Shown here one piece after another: positions 55,226-64,000 of a stretch of DNA of 64,000 nucleotides. The notes under the pieces were generated by a model. The model ran no database searches, was not told the DNA's origin, and was given only the letters and a program-made list of their open reading frames with translations. The stretch lies in the NCBI GenBank assembly GCA_030847615.1, contig JAUMIR010000002.1:115700309-115764308 (forward strand), in the 5' to 3' direction. This stretch comes from Gambelia wislizenii. Taxonomy: Eukaryota; Chordata; Lepidosauria; Squamata; Crotaphytidae. Numbering within the stretch: the stretch's first letter is position 1; the number at the start of each line of letters is the position of its first letter. The translations under genes and the position numbers were made by a program.

Positions 55226-56145
55226 GGGGGTCGTTTCCATGGCAAAAATAATCCTCAAACAATTCGCCAAGAAGACGTATAGTTCCCATGTGTTCCGCAT
55301 CTCCAGTGACCTTTTCGGAAGGAGGGGGGGAAACCCCAAAGTGACACAGTTTTGGACACCGCTGATTTTCTGACTTTTTTTAAAAAGTGCCGCATATTTG
55401 CGCATTAACGCATATGGGAAGTATCTGACACGTGAAAGTTCGGAACGTCTGCCAGCCACAGAAGTGGGAGGTTCGTTACTGTGACGCGTCAGAAACCCGC
55501 CCAAACATCCGTTGTTCCTTTCCGGTAAACATATCCTTTGAAGCATCCCCACCAGTAAACATTATTCTCCTAATAGAGGCAGTTCAGAGAACAAAGAAGG
55601 GTGGTAGGGGAATAGCCTGGAGCCATGCCGAAACTGTTGATTTACTTGATCTTTGGGGGGAAGAGAAAGTACAGGAGCAGTTACGTCTATGTATACATAA
55701 TTCTAATAGCCGAAAATAAGCAGGAATTGAGGGTAGCAAGCACTTTCATTGCGGCTGCAATGTCGATTTATCACCATTGCAAGAACAAAGGCCATAAATG
55801 ACAACGAAAAGGCCAATGAGAACTCAACGAGGGGGATCGAAGGTGACCAATAGAATAACAACTGGTGGGAATTCCTAAAGGAAGTGTGTCTGTAAAGTAA
55901 TGATGTACTTAGTTGATTGACAGGTACGACCATAAAAACATGCGGACTATCGATATCATGGGAACTAAAAATATTCGAGTTGAAGAACATCGCATCTTAA
56001 ATAAATGCACAGTATATCCGCATGTGAACTACTTCGCGGAACTGAATAGGATCCGAAATAATATCGCGGGAACTATCTGGTGCTAAATCGAAAGTGTGCT
56101 AATGCGATAAATATCGCAACAAAAATAGCCGTGGAACCGGCCCCG
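55226..56145 (+). mobile_element. Harbinger-like non-autonomous DNA transposon
   Basis: About 920 bp bounded by inverted ends GGGGTCGTTTCCATGGCAAA and the reverse complement of AATAGCCGTGGAACCGGCCCC, that is GGGGCCGGTTCCACGGCTAT. The body is unusually CpG-rich (GCGATAAATATCGC, TTCGCGGAACTG). It encodes the start of a Myb/SANT domain but no DDE transposase. It appears to interrupt a tRNA SINE (AGCTCAGTAGTAGAGCACAT just before it). The target duplication is not certain. Confidence 0.7.
55432..55719 (+). pseudogene. Myb/SANT-like DNA-binding domain fragment
   Basis: A 95-codon frame whose last third (from codon 59) reads GIAWSHAETVDLLDLWG and EEKVQEQL, the first helices of the Myb/SANT-like (trihelix) domain that accompanies Harbinger transposons and several reptile host genes. 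It stops at 55719 after NSNSRK, long before the domain would end, and the following DNA is not coding. The start codon is uncertain; an ATG at 55625 is in another frame. I infer an internally deleted derivative of an element carrying this gene. Confidence 0.65.
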
Positions 56146-58663
56146 TGGTTTCTGCAACCAGAAGTCCTAATCTCCATTTTCTGTATCACAAGATAAGGCT
56201 GGGAAAGTCTTCTGCAATCTGGAAAGCCACTGCAATCTGGAAAGTCAACAGAAAATATTGAATTAGCCTGGCCAATACATTGACACAGTATAAGATAGCC
56301 TTGTGTTTTTAGTCATAATACAGAGGATGAATGATCAAGATTCTGGAGAGAAAGAGGCAAGTGTTGAAAAAAAAGGGTAAGAGTTGGGGATGAAAGGGCA
56401 AAAAACCTGAAGCAGAGTGTTGCAAAAATGAAAAGATTAAGAAAGTATTCCCTGCCTTTGGATTTCTTGGTATCATGATTAGAAGCAAGGAAATAAAAAG
56501 AGAGAGGATATTGAAACTACAGCTATAGCAGCATTATTAAAATAGTGAGATCCCATTGTTATACAGATCATAAAGAGACAGGGGTCCAACAAGTTGAACA
56601 GGTTGTGGACATCAATATAACACTTTCTTTCCTTTGATGATATAGTCGAAAGAAAGCAGCAAGAAAAGGGATGATTCCATTAGGGGGAGTGTGGGATAGA
56701 AATAGAAATGCAGTAAACTAATGGGAAAATAGCACCAGCCCAAAGAAGCATCAAAGGAAAATAAGAGAGAAAGAAAAAGAACAGATGTCAGAGGTACATT
56801 TTTTGACCAGAGGAAACCAGAAACTGGGGCAACAGAACTAGACAGAGAAATGGGAGAAGTCTTCAAAAATCAGAACTGTGAGTGATGGGGTGGGGACTGA
56901 GAAAGAAAAATTCAATGTGGAGGGGAGCACTGAGCTTGGTTTAAAGTTATGGCTAATCATGGAGAGCAGGCAGGTGGTTCATTGGACTTCAACCAAGTGG
57001 CAGAGCTAACTGAGAAGTTAATTCTCTGGCAAATAGGTCACTGTTGATTAAAGGAAGAAAAACTAAACAGCAATTAATGAAATGCACCTACAGAACACAT
57101 CTAGAAAGAAAAAGGAAGAGACTTTCCATAATTATAGTGATGATTCTATAATGCACTAAATCAATAGTAGCTGGCTTAGAGACAAATTAGAAGGAACTTT
57201 TGTTGATTGTGCAGCTAATCAATAAATGAAGAGACTGGATAGAGGCTGGGGAATTCATTAGGCAAGATAGTTGGTCAATGAGCTGTTATAACCTGTCAGT
57301 AGGAATGCTGCTCTCTGTGTTCCTCTAGCGAGACACAGAAAAATGGGTTTAGCAGGGTTTAGAGTGTAGATCAGTTTGCATGTAGCCTTAAGGTTGGGAG
57401 ATGGATGTGGAGAAAATGACAATAACTGGGATTTGTACAATACCCATGCATGTGTTCTAGACAAAGAAAAAATGAGCTGGTAGTCAAATCTGGGTGAACC
57501 TATTGTCAAAGCCTATGCCCAGAGCCAGTTGTTTGCATATAGGATTTTTTGCCAAAATTTGGAATATTTTAGCTCTAGGTCCAGTATGGAGCTCTGAAGA
57601 ACCTCACTCAGCATTGTGTAAAGAACCTAAACATGTCAGGAATCAACAGCATGAAAATTATTAATTGGCTCAAGAAATGAAAGAGGTCTGTGCAAATTTT
57701 TTGCAGTTTCCCTGTATTTTTCAAATGTTTTCTAAAACCTTAAAGTGTAGTTTACCAGCAAACCAAATCCAAATTCCATAATATGGTTAAAACAACTGAT
57801 ACTGAATACAGACACATCAGCTGAATTACTGCTGTTCAGCTTCTCTGGTCTTTCCTCCAAAACACCATCTTTTCTGTGAGACAGTTTGGACTTTTCAAAA
57901 TGCACATTGGCTAGGGAAAGCACACACACACAAATTGTGGCTCCTATCTGCTCTTGCAGGTATGGGTGAAAGCATAGAGATACAAGAGACTTCAAAGGAT
58001 TTTCAAAAAATGGAGTTGAAAATATTCTGGACTCAACATACATTTTTCCCTAGTTCCAACAGCTAGAAAGGAAAGAAATTATCCTTATTGCTTAACCACG
58101 AACTATTCTGCACAAACACACTCCCTATTCCCCATGCTCCCAACTAATTAGCTATCTCTGTCACACTGGTGCCTTTTACCCAGATCTGCTTCTCCATCTG
58201 GTTTAAAGGGCAGCTACCAAGAAACACAAGCAAATACAGGCTGGCTTACTGCCCCACAGCTGGTGCCCTAGAATAGACTGGTACAAGATCATTTTCTTTC
58301 ATAAAGGTTACATAAGTCCCAATGGCTACCAGGCACTCCTCTGATCACATCTGCCAACTGTTATCAACAAAGTCTCAATTCTTGCTTTTCTCATGTGTTT
58401 TCTCTTTTCTTTTACTTTTTTAAATTTTCTTTTGACTGCTGCCACCAATAATAGAAGCTTTTGGGGGGCAGTAATCCCTTTTACTTTACTCTGTTCTAAG
58501 ACATGGTAACCCAATGTATGCAAAGGTTTTGATGTTGGAAGGAAGTGGAAAAACCCAGACAGCATGTTGCTCAATATTCCAGTAGCTGCCTAGGAGTCAA
58601 CAGTGCTAAATTAACCAGCAGTGCCATACTCGATATTACACTAAACTGATGAGAACGACAAAG
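56146..58663. other. Unique DNA, no gene recognised
   Basis: Purine-rich plus strand in 56330-56900. A short (CA)n lies at 57922. No supported gene or element. Confidence 0.5.
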
Positions 58664-59062
58664 TGAAATGTCCTATGAGGAGTGGCTTAGGGAGCTGGGT
58701 ATGTTTAGCCTGGAGAAGAGAAGGTTAACAGGTGATATGATAGCCATGTTTAAATATTTGAAGGAATGTCATACTGGAGCAAGCTTGTTTTCTGCTGCTA
58801 TAGAGACATGGAGCAATGGGTTCAAATGACAGGAAAAGAGATTCTACCTAAACATTAGGAAGAACTTCCTGACAGTAAGAGCTGTTTGGCAGTGGAATAC
58901 ACTGCCTCTGAGTGTGGTGGAGTCTCCTTCTTTGGAGGTTTTCTAACAGAGGCTGGATGGCCATCTGTTGGGAATGCTTTGATTGGGTATTCCTGAATGG
59001 CAGGGGGTTGGACTAGATGGTTCTAGAGGTCTTTTCCAACTCTACGATTCTATGATTCTATG
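58664..59062 (+). mobile_element. CR1 LINE 3' end
   Basis: Starts in the RT C-terminus ([20 protein letters not shown] in translation) and runs through the 3' UTR to ATTCTATGATTCTATGA. More diverged than the copies at 31988 and 54028. Confidence 0.9.
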
Positions 59063-60389
59063 AAACAACCAAGAGGGTGTCCACATGCCAGACGAACTGG
59101 TATCAAAGCATAAGGGACTGCCACTAAAATAGCACTGCTATAACTAGCTTTCTCCCTCTCCCCAGGATATGGCATCCCATGGAGAGTTTCTCTACTTTTA
59201 CCAACAGCAGACACCAATGATATGGAGTGGGGTGTGTGAATACTTACAGCCTGAAAGTGTCATATCTTGCAGTAAGTTTGATCAGACATATGGTGATAGA
59301 TAAAAAATTAGATGGAGAAATACTGTTTGCTGCTATAGCTCCACATCTTCTGCAATATCTCATTCTGCTCAAGCTACTTGACAGGTGAAAACTCAAATGT
59401 GCTTTGCCTGAAGGACCAAAATAAAGCATTTCCAGGATACTTTGCCTGTTTAGTAAATGCTTGACAGTGGAAGCATGAAATGACCACATGTATTTCTTCA
59501 AGGCACAACAAACAACAACAAGGGCCTTCTTGTAGAAGGGGCATTTCCAATATACTGTAGTTGAGCAATTTTTAAAATAAGGGTCTAGAGATTGTAGCTT
59601 TCTGAAATAAATGAAGGATGCTGATTGGAAAGAGAAAAATAAAATAGGAAAATGATAGGAAGAATGATACTAGAGTTCCTGTCAGGTTGCTGGTGCTGTC
59701 TGCTATTTAGAATGCTGTTTACTGTTTAGTGCTTAGGTAGCTGGGATATGCAGTGGTTAGCATTGCTAGGCCTTTGTCTCATTATACCAGTGACCTGACA
59801 TGAGCAGAGGGCATTCTGGGAGCTGGAGCTGGTATGTGCTGGAGAGATGGCTCATAGGGGCACCAAGGTCACTGATTGCTTGGGAATGTTTAAGGAGGTT
59901 TGCATAAGCATAGATAACTATAATGACCAGGTAGTGGTGGAGGAAGAAACTGAAACTGGCAGAATGTATTAATGAAGGGGTTTTGGCACCAAAGCCTCAG
60001 AACTGTCTATGCAGTGTTACCGTATATGCATCTATATCCTGACAATAAAGCAATCTTAATCGATGCCTGTTGTACGAGTGAGTAGGTGTTAATGGAGTTC
60101 ACCACAGTTCCCCTCAAAAGATGTTGGTAAACTCTAGAATAGACTGAAATAATCCAGGATTTTAGATCTAAATATACTGATGTACATAAAAATAGCTTTT
60201 GTGTCCATGAACAAACGTCTTCAATTCCTTGAGCTTAATAGCCCACATGAAGATAAAATAAAAAAATATTGGTGCGGGAAATATACTCAACCCCAAATAA
60301 CAAAAAAAATGAAGGGAAGACTAAAGGTATCATGAAGAAGGAAAAACAGAGGAAATTAACATAGCAACTTCTGCGAACAAAGATGTTTT
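59063..60389. other. Unique DNA, no gene recognised
   Basis: Only short frames without known domains are present here. Confidence 0.5.
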
Positions 60390-60610
60390 GGGTGCATCCA
60401 CACTACACAAATAATCCAGTTTGAAACTGGTTTATTTGCCATAGCTCCTTCCTATGGAATGCTGGGATCTGTAATTTTGTGAGGCGCCAGCACTCTTTGG
60501 CAGCAAAGGCTAAAGACCTTCTAAACTACAAATTGCAGAATTCCATAGGAAGGAGCCATAACAAATACTCCAGTTTCAAAGTGGATTATTTGTGTAGTGT
60601 GGATTAGGCC
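60390..60610. mobile_element. MITE with long inverted termini
   Basis: A 221-bp near-palindrome. GGGTGCATCCACACTACACA at the left pairs with the reverse complement of GTGTAGTGTGGATTAGGCC at the right, and pairing continues through ATAATCCAG...GAAACTGG and TTCCTATGGAAT. This is a very common lizard MITE family, which I place in hAT or Harbinger without certainty. No clean duplication was found. Confidence 0.8.
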
Positions 60611-60846
60611 TTTGATGTTCTGCTGTTGATGCAATGGATAGAAAGAAACTGAAGGAAAGAGATGGAATGCTTTGAAGAGGGGACAGGGTTACTGCCCAAA
60701 ATCACTCCACTTAGTTCTAGAGGTTTTTCTGACAGGCACGGCACAGACACGGAGCAACTCATATGTGTGGGTCACAGAAACCACAACAACAAAAATAGCA
60801 ACTCCTTAAATATGAGATGGGTATCCTGGTGACCAGGAACCATATA

Positions 60847-60868
60847 GTGTGTGTGTGTGTGTGTGTGT
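60847..60868. repeat. (GT)n microsatellite at SINE tail
   Basis: Eleven GT units. They form the 3' tail of the minus-strand 5S-derived SINE. Confidence 0.9.
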
Positions 60869-61092
60869 CTTCAAGTAGCCTGTTGACTTATGGCAACCCC
60901 ATGAATTTAACAGGATTTTCTTAGGCAAGGAATACTCAGAGGTGGTTTTGCTACTTCCTTTCTCTGAAATATAACCTAAAACACCTGGTATTCATTGGCG
61001 GTCTCCCATCCAAGAACTAACCAAGGCTTACGTACCTTGCTTAGCTCCAAGATCAGACAGGATCTGGTGCCTTTAGGATATTTAGGACAACC
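60868..61092 (-). mobile_element. 5S rRNA-derived SINE with BovB-like 3' end
   Basis: On the minus strand the first part matches the 3' half of 5S rRNA: GATCTTGGAGCTAAGCAAGG and TTAGTTCTTGGATGGGAGAC, including the internal promoter C-box region. The second part ends GGGTTGCCATAAGTCAACAG, CTACTTGAAGACAC and then (AC)n, resembling the BovB/RTE 3' end. SINEs of this type are transcribed by RNA polymerase III from the 5S promoter. Confidence 0.8.
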
Positions 61093-61680
61093 ATATCAAA
61101 TACTTACAGTAGGTACAGTCTTTAGGATTTCTTGCACAATCTCTGAGAAATTGTGAAAATGTAAAGGAATAGTCTCAGTTGAAAGTGCCCTGTGTCCTAA
61201 AGACAACTAAATTAGTATTATGGCCACTGCTAAATTTCCTGGTCTAAAAAACTACTTAATGCAAAACCAGACACTCTCTTTTAAAAGTGGCAAAACCGCC
61301 CATGGCCTTCATACACAGAAATAGGAAAACCTGGTTTAATCTTACCATAAGAGGCACTAGAACAATTGAGGCATAGGAATTCCTCATCTTAAACAATATT
61401 TCAACCATTCCAACTTAAGCAAATATTACAAATTATTTGTAACCATCAGGATTCAGACTGGCTTAATTTAGAGATCCCTGAGAATTGGACAAAACCACTT
61501 AAAACAAACCCATGAATATGACTGGGCAGACAAAACAAAATATGCCCACCCATCCTCTTTAAAGTTTTTCTATACATATCTTGGCTCAGTCATTAATTAA
61601 AATGAAGAGTGTAGTCAAGAAATAGGAAGACTCAGACTTGGAAGGGCAGCTATGAAGGAGATTGATAAGATCCTCAAGTG

Positions 61681-62420
61681 TGGTACATGCATTGGTAACC
61701 TCCCATCTGGATTTCTGTAATGCGCTCTACATGGGGCTACCCTTGTGCTTGACTCAGAAACTTCAACTAGTTCAGAACATGGCAGCCAGGTTGATTTCTG
61801 GCGCTTCCAGAAGAGAGCATATAACACCTGTGCTAAAAGCTCTCCACTGGCTGCCTATTAGTTTCCGGGCACAGTACAAGGTGTTCGTTATGACCTTTAA
61901 AGCCCTACATGGCTTGGGTCCAACTTATCTCCGGGACCGCCTCCTTCCGTACGACCCTCCCCGCACACTTCGGTCCTCTGGGAGGAATCTGTTACAGCCT
62001 GTGAAAACAAGGCTGTTGGTGACGTCCCAGAGGGCCTTCTCCACTGCTGCTCCCAGATTATGGAATGGCCTGCCAGACGAGATCCGTCTTATTAACACCT
62101 TAGACAGCTTTAAAAAAGCTGTCAAGACGGATCTTTTCCGGCAGGCCTTTCCTGAATAACTATCCCGGCCCAAGACTCAGCTGTCCTCCCTGAGCTGTAA
62201 TCAGATTTTTTTTTTAAAAAAAATGATTGTATGTTTTAATCTTTTTCTAATCTATATATTTTTAATTTACTGTATGTTTTTAATCTTTTATAATTTAATA
62301 TTATTTTAAGGCGGGGTGGGCTAGGGTACTGGGACTATGGAGTTTTTATATTGTAAGCCGCCCCGATTGCGTTGCAGAGGGGCGGGATAGAAATAAAATT
62401 TTATTATTTATTATTATTAT
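61681..62420 (+). pseudogene. L2 LINE 3' end with RT C-terminus
   Basis: A 165-codon frame (61662-62159) reading VTSHLDFCNALYMGLPLCL, LQLVQNMAARLISGASRRE, LHWLPISFRAQYKVF and RLWNGLPDEIR, the C-terminal region of an L2-type ORF2. The frame is intact from the insertion point to the natural stop, so this copy is relatively young. The 3' UTR ends GGGGCGGGATAGAAATAAAA then a TTATTATT repeat. It is inserted in BovB at 61680. Confidence 0.85.
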
Positions 62421-62749
62421 AAAGATATATCATTGAATATCAAATCAGAATCAGAACCATCCATGCCCTAGTATTTCCAATTTCTATGTATGGTTGTGAA
62501 AGGTGGACACTGAAGAAAGGTGAGAGGAGGAGAATCAACTCATCTGAAACCCTGGACTATGAAAAAACAAACAAATGGGTCCTAGAACAAATCAAGCCTG
62601 AACTCTCCCTAGAAGCCAAAATGACTAAACTGAGGCTATCATACTTTGGCAATAACATGACACGGAACATTAGAAAAGATGACAATGCTTGGCAAAGTTG
62701 AAAGCAGTAGGAAAAGAGGAAGACTGCACTATAGGTGGACAGACTCAAT

Positions 62750-62976
62750 CAGGACCGGTTTAAGGAATTTGGGGGGTGCCTGCAATGCTTTATTTTTGGG
62801 GGCCCATATGTTTATTTCAGGTCAGTGTAACCTAACTCAACCTAAGCTATTCAAAGTACAGGATATTCAGATTATTACTGATAATGTTTTTGTGGGATGA
62901 GGGTTACTACGGGGGTCCCCACAATGATGGGGCCCCCTGTGGATGCTGACCCGGTTGATGCCTTAAGCTGGCCCTG
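62750..62976. mobile_element. hAT MITE in BovB with intact 8-bp duplication
   Basis: A 227-bp relative of the element at 10514-10721, in the opposite orientation. Ends are CAGGACCGGTTTAAGG and CCTTAAGCTGGCCCTG. GACTCAAT occurs exactly at 62742-62749 and 62977-62984. Confidence 0.9.
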
Positions 62977-63229
62977 GACTCAATAAAGCCACGGCCCTGA
63001 GTCTGCAAGATCTTCACAAGGCTTTTATTAACAAGTTGTCTTGTTGGAGGTTTCTCATTCATAGGAACATCTAAGTTGAAGCCAACTTAATGGCAATTAA
63101 CAACAACAACACATTTTAAACACAACCTCTGTGATAGGGAAGTGCTGGTAAAGAAATCTCACACCTACTCCTTTGACTCCTGTTATAAGCCACCCATTTT
63201 TAATTAAAGCTGATGAAAGAACACAGTCC

Positions 63230-63708
63230 AGTATGTGGGAGTCTAAGTGTATACAAGGATTAAAAATGATATTGAGAACACAGCTGCGCTGGGCAGGGCA
63301 CGTTTCTAGGATGGAGGACCATCGCCTCCCAAAAATAGTACTCTACAGTGAATTCGCCACGGGTCAGCGTAAGAGGGGCGCTCCAAAAAAAACAATACAA
63401 GGACTCCCTGAAACAACATCTCAGGCTCAGCCAAATTGATCACCAACAATGGTCCGCCCTGGCCTCACATTGGGAGGCATGGAGACGCACTATCCACAAT
63501 GCGACAGCCTTATTTGAGAACTCACACTGAACAAGTCTTGAAGAGAAACGACAACGCAGAAAGAATCACAACTTGGAAACATCACCCAAGGAGACCTTCT
63601 GCTGTGCTTTCTGCAACCGGACTTGGATTGGACTTTTTAGTCATCAGCGCACTTGCAGAAAGTGCAGGATGAGTCCTTCCTGAATCTTCGTTTGTGAAGA
63701 GAAGCCAG
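63230..63708 (+). mobile_element. LINE 3' end, second copy
   Basis: Reads MILRTQLRWAGHVSRMEDHR then ALASHWEAWRRTIHNA and ends with a CAFCNRTWIG zinc-finger-like stretch. It is the same LINE as 47820-48285, but with frameshifts near 63390 and 63440. The 5' boundary is approximate. Confidence 0.7.
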
Positions 63709-63844
63709 AATAATGGAGAATACCCCCCACAAAAAATGGGGGGAGAGGACTAAAGAAAAACTGTCAGGAGCTGCTCTTGGTTTCATCTGGTTTCAGTCAT
63801 AGCAAGTTATATACTTTTCATCTAATCATATAACTGAAAATGGA

Positions 63845-64000
63845 GATGGTATTTAACCCCAGTAAGATTGAATCAAATAGATAAAAAATATTCAGCACAG
63901 TGTTGGAGGGGATGCCAAGAATTGGGAACGTATATTCATATGTGGTGGAATTGCAAATATGTGCAGCAATTTTGGAAAATAGTAATGAAGGAAATAAGTG
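63845..64000 (+). pseudogene. L1 ORF2 C-terminal fragment at window edge
   Basis: Translation gives RWYLTPVRLNQI, then CWRGCQELGTYIHMWWNC and KYVQQFWKIVMKEIS. This is the cysteine-histidine motif of L1 ORF2p, aligning with the one near 50761. It continues beyond the window. Confidence 0.8.

Larger units (their letters stand above)
61540..63112 (+). mobile_element. RTE-BovB LINE 3' part, split by L2 and hAT MITE
   Basis: Pieces 61540-61680, 62421-62749 and 62985-63112 join into the BovB ORF2 C-terminus: IGRLRLGRAAMKEIDKILK, then MYGCERWTLKKGERRRIN, LRLSYFGNNMTRN and RKRGRLHYRWTDSI. The 3' end is AACTTAATGGCAATTAACAA followed by CAACAAC. Coding is broken by stops. The tail explains how the SINEs at 9768 and 60868 could have been mobilised. 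Confidence 0.8.

Overview
The window looks like lizard (squamate reptile) nuclear DNA. I infer this from the mix of repeats: CR1, L2, L1 and RTE-BovB LINEs, Penelope-like elements carrying a GIY-YIG endonuclease, two DIRS elements, a Ty1/copia element, a Sauria-type tRNA SINE, a 5S rRNA-derived SINE with a BovB-like tail, and hAT, Tigger-like and Harbinger-like DNA transposons. No species is assigned. There is no bacterial-style gene organisation, CRISPR array, tRNA gene or rRNA gene.

Layout. From 1 to about 10 kb the DNA is mostly unique, with a truncated Penelope copy (2966-3959), a Tigger-like MITE, a Penelope-derived fold-back (9151-9332) and one convincing host exon on the minus strand (8460-8631). 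From 10.4 to 13.6 kb lies a long minus-strand CR1 with an esterase-type ORF1 and a deleted reverse transcriptase core. From 13.9 to 21.3 kb come an unclassified DNA transposon ('repeat A'), a BovB endonuclease fragment split by an L2 and a Tigger-like element, and a second Tigger-like element filled with a 96-bp minisatellite. From 22.2 to 35.9 kb is a deep nest: a second repeat A copy split by an L2 and by DIRS copy 1 (minus strand), followed by DIRS copy 2 (plus strand). DIRS copy 2 is itself interrupted by an LTR-like insert, a CR1, and a Penelope plus SINE. From about 40 to 51.6 kb a near full-length but decayed L1 is interrupted by a Sauria SINE in ORF1, a copia element at the start of ORF2, and a LINE tail inside ORF2. 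From 52 to 64 kb there are CR1 tails, a Harbinger-like element encoding part of a Myb/SANT domain, a MITE, a 5S-derived SINE, a BovB 3' end split by an L2 and a hAT MITE, and the start of another L1 3' end at the window edge.

Function. Apart from the exon at 8460-8631, every coding region I can defend is a decayed transposable element protein. Broken frames, premature stops (several look like CGA to TGA decay) and mutated catalytic motifs indicate that none of the autonomous elements is now competent. The value of the window is its fossil record. Several insertions have readable target-site duplications, which allow relative dating: L1 before copia, BovB before L2 and the hAT MITE, repeat A before DIRS copy 1. 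Two small palindromic Penelope-terminus elements each have an intact 12-13 bp duplication, which suggests that the fold-back form itself was inserted.
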